A DNA stretch of 64,000 nt from Adiantum capillus-veneris (taxonomy: Eukaryota > Streptophyta > Polypodiopsida > Polypodiales > Pteridaceae): positions 58,514,268 through 58,578,267 of the forward strand of contig CM043944.1 of assembly GCA_014529385.2 (NCBI GenBank), written 5' to 3'. The notes under the pieces are model-generated. The model saw only the letters and a program-made list of their open reading frames with translations. It did no database searches and was not told the DNA's origin. Shown here piece after piece: positions 1-12,500 of the stretch; within the stretch, counting starts at the first letter, position 1; every line of letters begins with the position of its first letter. The position numbers and the translations under genes were made by a program.

Positions 1-449
1 TGGTAATTACTACTGTGTGACCAATCCACTGTCCGGCTTTCAGGAGATAGTTCCCGCTTGATGGAGCCGTCTTCGCCTTCTACATCCTTCCCTCCTTTCT
101 TGAATTTGGTACAACTTCAAATTTTTTGAAAAATCCCCTGCTTGATCCCGAAATGGTGTTGAGGAACCCCTTTGCCCGTTTGTTAGGTCACTGATGTTCC
201 TCATGATAGTACTCCCTTGTAGTTGCTAGGTATTGTGGTATTGCTAGCTTTCTACCATATTTCGGGCTTGACGAGTGCTTGACACCCCTATAATTGTAAT
301 TTCAAGGGTGTCTAGCCAAAGAAATTCCAATGCCTCATTGGGAAAATCCACCATCTGATTATGAGATTGTCTAGAAAAATCCACCGTCTAATTCTGAGAT
401 TGGCTGGAAAAATCCACCGTCTGCTTCAGAGATGTAACTACCCAGTATC
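1..449. other. No gene recognised; left edge of composite region
   Basis: I see no supported gene here. A short sentence-like motif recurs three times around 340-430 (AAAATCCACC with GTCTAATT/GTCTGATT nearby), a local degenerate repeat. The stretch probably belongs to the same relic read on the minus strand just to the right. Confidence 0.4.
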
Positions 450-1190
450 CCTCCATTGAACCCGCTTCCTCTTGCCCTTCATCCGTTTTGGTGTCTCAGA
501 AGTCCCAGTGCCAACATTGTCTTTGTGGATAAGTCTGTAAATGGCCTCCTGCTCAAGATGATCCCTCCTTTTCGTAGTCATCACAATTTCATAAGGCATG
601 AGAGGATGGTAGGTTTTGGTGTCGGGATCATAGAGCGTGTGTTCACCCTATATTAGACACGCTCTTGCCAATTTATGACAATGGGAAGCTGTGTGGATCC
701 ATCCCTTTGGAAGAGACTGATTTGTTTTAATCCTAGCTTCAAAGAGTATCTCAGCCATTTCTTTGTACTCGGGTCCCAAACCTGGTTTAGCTGTAATATC
801 CTTTTCAACAATCTTTGAGTACTCCACAATAAGTTGCAACATCTGATTTGTGATCTTGGTGAGCCCCTTGAGGTGGATTTTCCATTGCCCCATAAAGAGC
901 TTGATCCTTTGCATTTCATCTTTTAGTTCAAGAACATCATTTAGTTGGAGAGCATCATTGATTAATGACTACCAAGTTTTCCATTTGACAGGGGATCGCT
1001 CATACCAATCCTGAAGATCATCAGTGATGTTATAGTATCTAAGCCGATCCGGTGGTTCTGGATGTTGAGGATACAAGGCTGGGAAAAACCTAGGCAGCTC
1101 AGTTTCCCCAGTAGGCAAGGCATATAGGAGAACTGGGGAATCAGGTACAAGTTCTAAAAAAATCAGATTAGTCTTGTTCTCCTGCTACAT
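450..1190 (-). pseudogene. Unrecognised coding relic (retroelement-like)
   Basis: Reading the minus strand from about 1190 down to 450 gives amino-acid-like sequence interrupted by few stops: a proline-rich block (around 1150-1000), then an open stretch of 88 codons (914-651) rich in K, I and E, then more charged sequence to about 450. I do not recognise a domain. It lies on the opposite strand to the integrase that begins abruptly near 1284, so it is probably a separate element, or a separate ORF, abutting a 5'-truncated pol. No start can be chosen with confidence. Function unknown; that it was protein coding is inference from frame openness only. Confidence 0.3.
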
Positions 1191-1283
1191 CATCTTCTTG
1201 GTGACTCTAACCAGTTGGAGCAAACTTTGTAGAGCCATCACCTGTGCCCCTACTGTCGGTTGAGTTTGTGGTCCCTTTCTGCT

Positions 1284-1988
1284 AAAAGATAACCACTGTA
1301 CAATTTTTGTATGAGAATGTCTTTGTACGATACGGATTACCAATAGAAATTGTCAGTGATCGAGGAACACATTTTCTTAATGAGGTCATTGAATATCTAC
1401 TAGAGGAATTCATGGTCATACATAGAAAATCTGCTCCATATCATCCATAGGAAAATAGACAAGCTGAGGCCACAAATAAAACATTGTGCACTGTTCTGAC
1501 TAAAATTGTATCAGACTCAAGGACAGACCGGGATCAACAGTTACACTCAACACTATGGGCATACAGGGTAGCTTACAAAACATCAATTATAGGAACAACA
1601 CCGTACAACATGGTGTTTGGCCTAAACGCTATATTACCCATAAAGTTTTTAATTCCAACTCTACGAGTAGCGAAACACTTAGAATGGACAGGGCATGAGC
1701 TCTCTTCAAGAATATATGATCTTCAAAAGCTAGATGAACTTCGATTGAGAGGTGCAGCTTCAATCTATGCTAAAAAGAGAAGACAAAAAGAGTTTTTTGA
1801 CAAGCATGTGCGCATGAAAGAGTTCAAAACAGGTGATTATGTACTTGTTTATACCTTGAAGAAACATACCAAGAAACTTAAAAAGCAAGGATGGGAACCT
1901 TTGTGATTAGTGACTTATCACAAAGTGGAGCTTTCAAGATTGCTACATTAGCAGGTGAAGAAATGCCAAATTGGATTAGTGGTGTGGA
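1284..1988 (+). pseudogene. Ty3/gypsy-type integrase, 5'-truncated (element T pol)
   Basis: Catalyses insertion of retroelement cDNA in intact relatives. The reading opens at about 1284 inside the catalytic core, so the zinc-binding region and first catalytic Asp are missing. The second Asp is in VSDRGTHF (codon 1358) and the catalytic Glu follows in the RQAEA block (codon 1466), giving the D-35-E spacing; the usual NGQ is NRQ. One in-frame TAG sits at 1448-1450 where relatives have Gln. A C-terminal GPF/GKIATL-like module follows (about 1860-1980) after a one-base frameshift near 1895 and a second shift near 1985. The reading then runs directly into the protease at 1989. Broken and surely inactive. 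The Ty3/gypsy assignment is firm; the Tat-like lineage is only a guess. Confidence 0.8.
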
Positions 1989-2549
1989 TTAAGTAAATAT
2001 CATTTACCACTAACATAGGATATTCTTCAACAAATCCATCAAGAAAAACAACAGATGAAGGAGAAACAAAGAGTACCAGAAGAAGCTCAAGTAGAAGCAA
2101 AAGAACGCATTGCAAAAAGACGGCTTCTACGACAACAACAACAACAATGTGGATCACCATTGCGAATAAATGCTATTCCACTAACAAATTTTGATGAAGA
2201 CACAGTAGAGCCTCTAATTGCAGTCAAAGTGGGTAGCGATCAAGTTGAATCGATGGCATTGCTTGATTCTGGAGCTCAAGCAAATTTGATCTCTTACAAG
2301 TTATACAAACAGCTCAAGCCCAAAGGTCAACTACACCCTACTCCACAAGTGCTGGAAAGTAGTACATCACATTCGCTGACAACATTGGGCTGGATTATAT
2401 TGCATGTACAAATACATCAATATATTTATCCACAAAAGTTTTATGTGGTTGAGGATGAAAGCACACAACACCCCATGTTGCTGGGACAACCTTGGCAAAA
2501 AGAGTATAATGTGCAGATAGATTGGAATGCGGATGCAGTCAAAATTTAG
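1989..2549 (+). pseudogene. Retropepsin-like aspartic protease located after integrase
   Basis: In frame 3, about 20 codons of integrase tail and a Q/K/E-rich linker (2040-2150, QQQQQ run) lead into a retropepsin fold: LLDSGAQANL with the catalytic Asp at 2265-2267, and about 70 residues later the MLLGQPW block that corresponds to the second conserved region of retroviral-type proteases. One TAG near 2016 and the TAG at 2547-2549 interrupt the frame, both where CAG would keep it open. In canonical Ty3/gypsy pol, protease precedes RT; here it lies behind integrase. It may be a second protease of a large element or a leftover of a different nested element, but the uninterrupted linker argues for one polyprotein. 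Confidence 0.7.
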
Positions 2550-2567
2550 CATGCACAAGAACAATAG

Positions 2568-3314
2568 GTGATAGACTTTGCTCAGCAACCCCGGAAGAAT
2601 CAGTTGATAGCAACACAATCACCGGAGAAAGAACCAAAAAGATGGGTGCCACTAAAGAACAACACGATACCCATGTCCAACAAACAGGGAACTGCCAACC
2701 ATGTTCACTACAAACATAGAACAACACAGACCGCAGTGCCAAGATCAAGGTTAGCAACACGTGACAAACAAGTATGGGTGCGGAAGGATAGAGGTGGTAT
2801 GGCAGACAAACCACGATACAATAGAAGAAGTAAGCACACAGCTCAACCAACAAACAAGGGAATAAAACAGATATGGATCCCAAAGAGAATGCTCAGTAAC
2901 AACTTAAATGCGACTCGCATTTGGATCCCGAAAACAAAACAACAGGAACTCCCTTCAGTACAAGCAAGATCGGCATGCAGACACACACAACATATGAAAC
3001 TGGCAAACAGATCTAAGTGGGTGCCAATCAACAGCACAACAAAGACAATCGCGGTCGTAGCAATAAACCTACAAAGACCTCCAAAACAAAGCTACAAATG
3101 GAAAGAAAAGGAGATAAAGACTACGGCCAACTCCACCACGACAATTCTCTCCAAGGAGATAACCATGGCCATATCAACTATAGAGGCACACCAAGCGACT
3201 TTTGCAAGAAAGACGATCAAACAGAGAGCGGTAGAGTTACAACTGTTACTTGCAAAGAAAGCCCGCCAACCAAATCAACAACAAACAGGAAACCTCGACG
3301 TCGAATGCCAATAA
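2568..3314 (+). pseudogene. Basic tail with repeated KxWVPK-like motifs (element T)
   Basis: Same frame as the protease, separated from it only by two TAG codons. The 248-codon open stretch is very rich in K, R, T, Q and N and almost free of acidic residues. A short motif recurs at loose spacing: KRWVPL, KQVWVRK, KQIWIPK, TRIWIPK, SKWVPI and YKWKEK. No known domain is recognised; high positive charge suggests nucleic-acid binding, which is inference. It ends about 170 bases before a purine tract (3482-3495). The frame from 1989 to 3314 is otherwise clean, so this was probably the C-terminus of one polyprotein. Confidence 0.5.
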
Positions 3315-3481
3315 GCATCTTGCTTATACCCTCCTCTTGCACAACATTAATTTTTCCATGCATTGACCGAGTATGCATCATATAGGGCCACATTACACGG
3401 CCAAGCATTAGCACAATTTTTTTAACCCATGCACGGCACATACTCTGAGGTGATACCTTGTCATCCGGGAGGACTCCGGCT

Positions 3482-3495
3482 AAGAGGGGGGGAGA
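3482..3495 (+). other. Polypurine tract-like run
   Basis: The run AAGAGGGGGGGAGA follows the pol tail by about 170 bases and resembles an LTR-retrotransposon PPT. No clear TG-initiated LTR follows, and no second copy of the following sequence is in the window. It could be an internal (central) PPT of a giant element or the true 3' end of a separate one. Confidence 0.4.
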
Positions 3496-4740
3496 CATTC
3501 TCAAATGCGGACCCAATGGTAAAAGGAGCAAAAAAGGGCATGTTTTCTGACTATTTTAAAGAGTTTTCGTTTGATTGCAAAATTTTTTAGACTAACCTAA
3601 GTACATATGCCCTTATACAGCATGAATAGACAAGTATATGGGGTCAAACGCCAAATCAAGCCCCTAGGTGTGTGTATATAGGTAAAAATAGCCATTTTTT
3701 GGGCAAAATATTGGTAAAATGGAGAAAATCCGGCCATAAAAATTACATATGAGTGTATATAGTGTTTTGCGGTGATGTTTTTGAGTTATTATGATTTTTG
3801 GAGATTTTTTGGGTTTAATTTTCTATTTTCTTTTTAATTTTACTAATTATCGACAGAAAAACTTCAAAAATACAAAAAGCAGGTGAAAAATGGTCATAAT
3901 GAAAAACTCCAGACATGAGAGGTAGGCTCACCACCTTGAGCTTTTCGCGTATGTTTGATGTTTTGTCGCAAAAACTAGCGTAGGGTTCACACGGGAAGAG
4001 GGCAGTAGAGACCTACAGGTAGAAGTGGCCACCTAACGGCTAACCCAAAAGCAATGAGGCTTCATCGGTGGCTTACCCTAGCATAGGAGACCACTTTTGA
4101 ATGCCCAAAGGAGGTAGAAAACCATCGAGAAAAACCCTAACTTCTAGGGCCCTGCAAGAGGCCACCAAATGGTAAATTAGTGGAAAGGCACCCAAATGCT
4201 ACCAAAACTCACGGGTGGGAGCATCTCGACATGCTCGACAAGTCTATATAGCCCACATGGCCATAAGGTGACAGGAAGCAGCACTAAGCTTCATAAACGG
4301 CATCAGACACACAAAGCGTCAAATAGCTCTCACGGCCAAACCGCATGTCCGTTTGCCACCAAACATCACGAGTGGCTTTCCTAGACCATCAACAACCAAT
4401 TCCTATGGTGGTAGACCACCACAAGTCATCGAAGACATGTAAACGCAACCACGGGCGCTTCCAAAGCGACAAATTTCCAAACAGAGCTCCGATGAAGCCA
4501 AAGTCGAAGAAAACCATATGGCCAGGATCCCCAGAGGACCGTGAAGCTATGGAGACCAACATCAAGAAATTTCATCGCGGAAAATCACTTCAAGAGTCAA
4601 AAAATGGCTCGGAGGCTCTGAAATCCACACAGGGAGTTTCTTTCTATCTATTTGACTTTTTTGTTGAAATAGGGCTTAAAAGGGACTCAGGGGGGCTCAG
4701 GGCAGACACCAGTAGCACTTCCCACATAAATTTCATCAGG
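3496..4740. other. Non-coding, AT-rich then mixed; possible LTR/UTR
   Basis: No gene seen. 3500-3900 is AT-rich with many short poly-T/A runs. Around 4404-4420 a short hairpin (TGGTGGT-AG-ACCACCA) is visible. Open frames here have no recognisable protein. It sits between the T pol tail and the 285-bp array and is probably untranslated retroelement sequence. Confidence 0.4.
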
Positions 4741-5730
4741 AGACATCCTACGCGTAGAATGTCTCAAGGCCAAATATGGGCACCAAACTCAACATCTCTT
4801 ATCACACACAGCTTCTGAATAGCCTATATATGCTAGCCACCAAGTTTCATCAAATTTGGACAAAAATTGACCTCATATGCATCAAAAAATACAAAGTCAG
4901 ATCATAGAGGCAATAATGGGCCATAGACCTACCAAAAGTAGTCCAAATCACATGAAACTTTCACAATATACTCACGAGCTCATTGCCAAGCTATTTGTGG
5001 GGTCATATTTGAAAACAATGATGAAATAGACATCCTACGTGTAGGATGTCTAAGTGACCAATTTGGACCCTAGCTGGCATTCTTGAGTTCCAGATCTCTC
5101 TATAACACCTTCATGAGCCCATGTATCAAGTTTCAAGCCATTCCCATCACATTTGGCCCCCAACACCTCCAAGATGCACTTTTTGAGCCCAAAGACACTA
5201 CACATGCTCTTAACAACACCAATGCTTATCCAAATCAAAATCTAAGAGCAAGGCCATGTTCCACATGCTAAGATCTACCCCAAGAACCAACTTCAAGTCA
5301 TTTGGATGAAATAGACATCCTACGCATAGGATGTCTCTAGTGTGATTTTGACCTAGTGTGCAAGATCTGACTTCATGGGAGCCATTAACATGGTGTAATA
5401 AGCCAGTATATCAACTTTCAACCCATTTGAATATCATTTGCCACTTGTTGAGGACATCCTACCCAATTTGTGAGCCAAAATCTTGAATCTGCCCAAAATT
5501 GCACTTTTTGATGCCCAAGCCCAATTCTAATCATATAGCCATGTTGCACAGGTCAAGGGTCACCAGCGTGCCAAGTTTCACCAAAAACAGACAAGTTAGA
5601 CATCCTACGCGTAGGATGTCTAAATGATAATTTTTTTACCAGAAAGCTACTATGGGCAAATGCAGAGTTTCCCTAGTTCCTTTTAAGTTTTATTTTCAAA
5701 TTTCAAGTCATTTGGATAGTTAGAACTCAG
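4741..5730. repeat. Diverged ~285-bp tandem array with 24-bp palindromes
   Basis: Four near-identical 24-bp palindromes (half-site AGACATCCTACG) lie at 4741-4764, 5028-5051, 5313-5336 and 5598-5621, that is 287, 285 and 285 bases apart. The DNA between them is homologous in phase but diverged: compare CAAGTTTCA near 4850 and 5126, and GCACTTTTTGA near 5174 and 5503. The last unit is shortened; its end (TCAAGTCATTTGGAT, near 5703) matches the end of unit 2 but lacks the palindrome. Copy 4 is a perfect palindrome, the others each differ by one transition. The array sits in untranslated DNA before ORF-X. Confidence 0.85.
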
Positions 5731-5790
5731 TTTATCAGCTAATATGGAAAAAATGCTACCTTTGGACTACTGAGTGCAACAGGATCCATG

Positions 5791-8734
5791 GCAGTCGCAA
5801 AATCACCTGCAAAGAAGAAGAGGATGACAATAAAAGACTACTTAGAAGAAGTGGAGCCATTTGTGATAGTATAAGGAACCCTGAAGCCCACCAGCACATG
5901 GATTCAAGATGATCTGCTCGAGTAGATCTACCCATGATACCAAGGGAGCTCAATAAATTTGTTAGAAGCAAGATGGGGGATTACCTCGAGAAACTCGATC
6001 TACATAACTACTTTGAAGCTTTGTCAGCGGCGGGGATTGACATCAAAAGAGTGTGGGAATTTGTAACCACTATCAAAGAAGATGGAGTGGCCCGAGTCAC
6101 TGACTGCAAGGCAAGCCAGGTACCAGGATTGTCATCATAGAGAGGGTGGTGGCAGCCGCACTTGACATCTCAAACAAAGGAGATAGTGTGACAAAGAGGT
6201 GAGATGAAGTCAAAGTCTACTCGGAAAAGAAGAACAACTACACATTTGAAGATATTGCAAACCCAAAAGTGGCTATCATGAGCCAAATCTATAACCAATA
6301 CTTCCACATGTGTACAAAGAGTCCACAAAAGTATAGGATGACACCTCAAGCCATTGCTACCACCTTAACCTGGGCAATGCAGAAGAGCAAACCAAAAGTG
6401 ATCAGTTATGCTACTTACATCCATGACAACCTGGTGAAGCTGGGGAGCAGAAATCCCACCTATATTGTACCTGGTGAGCTGATAACAAAAGTGGTCTATG
6501 GAGCATTGCATGCCAAAGGAAATTGGCATGAACCTCCCTCACAGAATGATTGGCTAAAGTTGAAAGAAGATAAAGAAGAAGAACCTCCCAGGGCACCCAC
6601 AGTAGCCACACGTTTGAAGCGCCGGATAGAGACCGTGTTAGAAGATCCACCAGAGTCAAAGAAAGGAAATAAATAAAGTCTACAAGTGCCGATCAAAGAA
6701 ACAAAGTCACAAAAAGCGGCGCGGCTAGAAAGACTAATGGAAAGCTTCAGAGCCAAAAGAGCACTCAAGGGAGATCTAAGCAAGTTGTGGAAGCCATCCC
6801 TAGAAGCCATGTCCAGATCATTTCAAAGGGTTCACCGGGATAGGTTCGAAGACTACATCAAAAACTTTGAGATCCTAGATGCTACGAAAGAAAATATCCC
6901 AAATATCCCATTTACAGAAGAAGAGGTGGACGCTGTAAGATGGCAACTGCTAGAAGAACAGGAAGGCCAAGAAAGAGAGAGAAAGACAAAGGCGGACCGG
7001 GATTTCAAGAAAAACCCACCAACTCCACCATGAAGCCGGGAGTCCAACCCTTCCCCATCACCACCTCCTCTTAGCCCTCCATAAACCCAACAAAAGGAGG
7101 AGCTGGATAGACCTGATGAACAAGAAGATTCCAAGCAAGAGAAGAGCCAAGAGGAAGAGCAGAAAGAAGAAGCTGAACAAAAAGAGGAGAAGCTAGATCG
7201 AGAAGAAAATAATTTTAGAATATTTCTTGATCTACTAGTTGTGAGTTACTCTCGAGAAGAGGCAGCTACTGTAGCCTTTGAGTTGACAAGCACAAGGCCC
7301 ATGGAACAGATGCAGAGCCTTCGGTTAGTGGAATTGAAAGAGATGGCCACCGATACAGTGGACCTACATCCATCGACCAATGTTTGGGATGTGGTAATGC
7401 AAAAGCTAACCGGGCTCAGAGCAAGATCAACGGCCACACAGAGTGAGATTGATAATCTCAAAACCAATGAAGTTCAGATCAAGGCTGAAGGCTGAAGTCG
7501 ACTCACTACAAAAACAAGGCCAAGAGCATATAGATAAACAAACAAAGCTGCAAGCCAGTCTGGACACGGCATTACAAAGATGCCAGAAGATGGAACGACA
7601 AAATCAAGCATCCGAACACAATCTTCAAAGAGCAGAGGAAGAATACAAGAAAATCAGCAAGTCATTGACAGATGTAGAGAGAGAAAGGGACAACCTGACT
7701 GTACAACTTGCTGAAGAGTCCAACGAGGTGGAAACCTTGAGAAATGCCAAGGAAAAGGCCGAGATAGAGCATGAGGCAAGCCAGGATGAAGTGATCGAGC
7801 TGAAAGATCAGATGAAAGTAAAAGATTAGACCATCCAACCGCTAAGGGCATCTCTGGCCAGAGTCCGAGCTGCTAGCTCGACTAGCACGACTTCAGAGAC
7901 TGATTTGTATGAAGAACAAATGAAGGAACTCTAAAAAGAGTTAACATTGGAGAAGAGGCAAAGGCTTATGCTAGCCGAGGGGTCTCTGGTAATGTAAAAC
8001 AGCTTGGAAGAAGAGAACCAGGCCATGAAAAATGAGCTAGAAGCCGTAAAAAGGAAGATGGATGAGGATTTTTAGAGATGGCAAGCAGAAAACGAAGACA
8101 TCAAGAGAAAGCTCGAGGAGGTGGAGAAAATCAATGCTGATATGAATGACCTCCTAGTGAACATGGGAGATCAAGTGGAAGAAGCAAAGAGGGCATTTCA
8201 ACACAGCAGATAGATGAGCTGAAAGGCCAGCAGCAACCTGAAGAGCAACAGTTTAGCACCAGGCCATTAACAACAAAAGAAATCGACATAGAGAATGTGT
8301 CAGATCCAGTGGATACCACCATGCAAGAGGACATCCTGGTGGGACCCTCACAAGAACCCTAGGATCTGATACAAGAATAAGAAGAAAAGATGCAGAAGGC
8401 CATAGAAGCAGCAGTAAGAGACACAGCCAAAGAGGCATTGGAATGGGAGCAGAGAGTGTTTAAATCAATGACTATTCAGAAGATAGATGCCAGTAACCTT
8501 CGGCCTGAATGGCTACAGTCTTCTCTCCCATATCCTCTGCTAAAGTATGAAGCTGCTACTATCAACAAACGGATAAAAGAGGAGCCAATAGTGACATTGT
8601 ACAAAGTAGATATCTCCAAACCTGAAGGGGTCAAGCTGATAGTGGATTCTCAACCCAGGTGGAGAAAGGCATGGCTCACAAAATATCCGCAATATTTAAT
8701 CCATCTGGTAGAGGCACCTAAAGTTATCAGAGAC
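5791..8734 (+). pseudogene. ORF-X of element T, N-terminal and coiled-coil part
   Basis: A long decayed reading frame, cut in two by copia-1. A plausible start is ATG at 5791, giving a lysine-rich N-terminus (SPAKKKRM). Around 5934-6130 and 6269-6675 the sequence (KRVWEFVTTIKEDGVA, then a YNQYFHMC region) resembles the plant putative transposon protein family found in Ty3/gypsy Athila/Tat-like elements; this is from memory. 6686-7030 is charged, 7440-8350 is a long E/K/Q-rich coiled coil with heptad character, and 8390-8734 is a globular tail. Several frameshifts and stops of all types show it is more decayed than copia-1. It lies between pol and the 3' LTR, where some plant elements carry an extra (env-like) ORF. 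Function unknown. Confidence 0.55.
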
Positions 8735-8877
8735 TGTTGGAGCTATATATGGCTCACTCTACTCAACTTGGTCTCACCTATATATTTGTATCTTGTCCTC
8801 AATATGAATCAGTCTTTGGGAGCGTATATGGTGTGTCTCTTGTCTCGTCTCTCTCTCTTTCTCTCTACATCTCAACA
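8735..8877 (+). repeat. copia-1 5' LTR
   Basis: 143 bp, starts TGTTGGAGC and ends CTCAACA. It contains a TATATATTT block near 8779 that may serve as TATA box and a CT-rich 3' half. It matches the 3' LTR except at two positions. Confidence 0.95.
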
Positions 8878-8889
8878 TGGTATCAGAGT
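8878..8889 (+). other. copia-1 primer binding site (tRNA-iMet)
   Basis: TGGTATCAGAG immediately follows the LTR; this is the usual plant copia PBS complementary to the 3' end of initiator tRNA-Met. Confidence 0.9.
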
Positions 8890-9551
8890 AGTAACGATCA
8901 TGCGCCAATTAAATTCATGGTGACAAAACAGTATGTGTATGCGATTTGCATGTAAGATTCAAAAATTGCTACAAATTTTATTTTTGAGCATTGATTCTTG
9001 TTAATTGTGGTTGTTTTGTGTTAAGAAGAATATGATTAGTGTTTTGTGTGACGTTTATTGCTAATCAACCTAATCGTTGATTACGTTTTCTTGTTGATGA
9101 CACCCTGAACTTCATCTCAATTTTTCTTGCTGTTCTGCTCAAAATTTGGAGAAACGGAAAAAGCGCAGCAGAAAGTTATGCTGTTTTTACTGCAATTGAG
9201 CTTGACGCAGCTTTCTTCGTCCTACTTCTTCGTGAAGCGTCCGCGATCGTTTTTCTTATTTTGGCGTTAACTTTTTCGAGAAGATTTAGCTTTTTTCTAT
9301 TCATATTGTGGCCGTCAATCTTGCGTCTCACGCCACTCTATTTTGAGGACTCTTTTATTATTAACGTCTCCATTACCCTGCCCTTTTTGGGTGACGTCTC
9401 TCACATCTTTGGAAGTTCCTTGAGCATCCTTCTTACGTTTATCGTTGACAGAACGCAGTCCTCATATCTCTCTCATTCTCAATTGCGGCCTTCACCATAT
9501 ATGGTGTGCAAATTCTGCGATCTTATCTTACACGTCTTCTCGCAACAAGAT

Positions 9552-12500
9552 ATGGCTATGAGTATTCTCGTCAACGGCTTTCCTTCTGGCCAGCGTTCTG
9601 TTCCTCCTTTCCAAGGTCAAGGTTTTCCAGGCTGGAAAGAAAAGATGTTGTTAATTCTTGAAGGTGATGAACTCTCCGATGTTGTTCTTGGAAATCGTGC
9701 TTGTCCGCCTCAGCCTGTTGATATGGATAATGATAACGTGCTTATCACTGAAGGACCTATATTTGAAGATTGGAATGTTGCCTATACGGATTGGCAACGA
9801 CGTGATAAAGCAGCTCGTCGGTATATTCTTTCTGCTCTTACTGATTCCCTTTTGCTTGATATGTACGAACTGCCTACTTCCCACGACGTATGGAAGTACC
9901 TTATTGCAAACTTTCTGAAGAAATCTGTCACAGAAATACTTTATTTGAGAGGGTTGCTTAACAAGTTACAATATGAAGTTGGTACTGCCATGACGGGACA
10001 TATTGAATCTTTCAAATCTATTATTAATCAACTTGCTGTTGCCGATGATCCTGTTCCACAAAAGCAACTGATTACACTTCTCCTTGATACGGTGAAGGAC
10101 TCTTCTTATGATAACATTGTTACTATTCTCTCTAATAAAGATGGTCTTGATTTCGACCAAGCCTGCATGTCTTTAATTGAATAGTCTCAACGTCAAGAAC
10201 GTCGTAATGCTAGTCATGATACAGTTATGATTTCACACGAGGAGACTGAGTCACAACAGATGGAACGGGATTTTTATGCTCGAAGGCGTCCATTTCAACG
10301 AGGAAACCGCAGAGGTGGCCGTCGCGGTAATATTTTCTCTCGTCTCAAATTTCCTAATAAGCAATGTTCTTACTGCAACAGAAATGGCCATACTGAAGAT
10401 GATTGTTGGGCACGTCAATATGATGAAGAACACAATATTACCACAAAACAACCACGTTTATCTAGAGACTCTTCTTCTTCTTCTTGTGAATATTGTGGAA
10501 GATCTGATCATCCCACTCATATGTGCTATAAGCGTCGATTCGACACAGATCGGAATAGAGCATATGCTACTGAACATCGAAACAACATTGTACTAGAAAC
10601 AAGCTGCGTCCTATGTTCAGTTGCTCCAGACAGAATACTTCATGTACGCGATGGATCACTTTTTATTGTCGATTCTGGTGCTACAGGAAATATGACATAT
10701 CAGTCTAAGTGGCTCCATAACTATCATCCACTGCCAGTTCAACGTGTTGTTTATCTTGCTGATGATACTACTTGTCAAGTAAAGGGTATTGGAGACTTAT
10801 ATCTTGGTACCTTATCTTCTTCCACTCAAATTTAGCGAGGAGTATTACATGTACCAGATCTTCAACGTAATCTTCTTTCAGTTGCTAGACTTGTTGATCT
10901 TGGTCTGTTTGTTGGATTTGATCATACCAAATGCTGAATTGAGAAAGATGGACAGACTATAGCCACTGCTCCTCGAAATGGTAATTTGTTTGACCTTTCT
11001 CTCAACGATGCTGTAGCAAATGTTGTCACTGCTCCAGGTGATCATGATTGCAAAGTATGGCATCACCGTTTTGTTCATGTTGATTTCTCAAAACTCCTTG
11101 ATCTTCAACGTCATGATCTTGTTCATGGCATGGATCTTAAAGCCCATCCTCATATGGGAATTTGTGAATTTTGTGCTCTTGGGAAACACAACCGCAAACT
11201 CTTTCCTCTTTCAAATACAACTCATTCTCATGACATATTGGATCTTGTTCATACTGATATATGTGGACCTCTACCTTCTTCGAGATCACAATATCGCTAT
11301 TTCATTACTTTCATTGATGCTTTCTCAAGGTATACGACAGTATTTCTACTTAGACAAAAATCTGAAGCCTTATCTGTTTTCAAACAATTCCACAAGGCTG
11401 TGGAACTTCAAACTGGTCGTCGCCTTAAGAAGCTTCGTAGTGACAATGGAGGCGAATATGTTTCTCGAGAGTTTGTGAGTTACTGTGCTGACAGTGGAAT
11501 TCATCATGAACACACTATTCCATATTCGCCTCAACAGAACGGTGTTGCTGAACGAAAGAATCGCACTATTCTCAATGCTGTAAGATGTATGCTGATTCAT
11601 TCTGGCCTATCTCGTGTTTTTTGGGCTGAAGCTACTTTGACAGCAATATTTATTCAGAATCATCTTCCTACTACTACACCCTCTTGTAAGATACCCATCA
11701 CAGCATGGATAGGTGACATTCCTTCTGTATCTCATTTTCGAACCTTTGGATGTATTGCTTATATTCATGTTCCCAAAGAAACATGAACAAAGCTTGATGC
11801 TCCTGGTTTTAAAGTTATTTTTATTGGATATTCTGATACTTCCAAAGGCTACAAATTCTATGACCCTTCCTCCAAGAAATTAATTGTGAATCGTGATGCT
11901 ACTTTTAACGAACAGCTTATGGGAGGCTCATGGTCCATGGATGATTCTGATGATACTAAATCATTGCTTCAAGCTTTTCCATTTCTTTCAGAAGATGAAA
12001 CTCTTCCTGTAGAGCAACTTTCCTCTTCACAACCATCCATTCCGAATGTCGCCAATGATGATATTGATATTTTTGTTGATCTGCCTATTGATTTTGAACA
12101 TGGTTCATGTCATGTTTATGATGACGATATTGCTGATAATGCTTTTTCTACTTCCGAAGATCCAATTACTTATGATGAAGCTATCTCTTCACCACAAAAG
12201 GATCAATGGAAAGAGGCTATGGAAGCAGAGTATGATTCTCTTATCTCTAAAGGTACATGGATACTAACTGAATTACCTCCTGGTCATACAGCTATTAAAT
12301 GTAAGTGGGTGTATAAGACAAAAGTAAAAGCATATGGATATTTTGACAAGTTCAAGGCGCGTTTAGCTGCAAAAGGTTATTCCCAAGTAGCTGGTGTTGA
12401 TTATCAAGAGACTTTTTCACTAGTTGTTCGCATTACAAGTGTTTGAGTTTGTTTGGCATTTGCTGTTCAATTTGATTTAGAAGCTCATCAAATGGATGTG

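Noticed and set aside
4741-5730. CRISPR-like array because of spaced palindromic repeats
   Set aside because: Spacers are 261-263 bp and homologous to each other, so this is an ordinary tandem array in plant DNA.
7100-7140. Another CTGATGA (near 7117) as a hammerhead core
   Set aside because: No stem II next to it and no GAAA box; also CTGATGA near 47979 and minus-strand cases near 20518 and 17361 fail the 10.1-11.1 pair.
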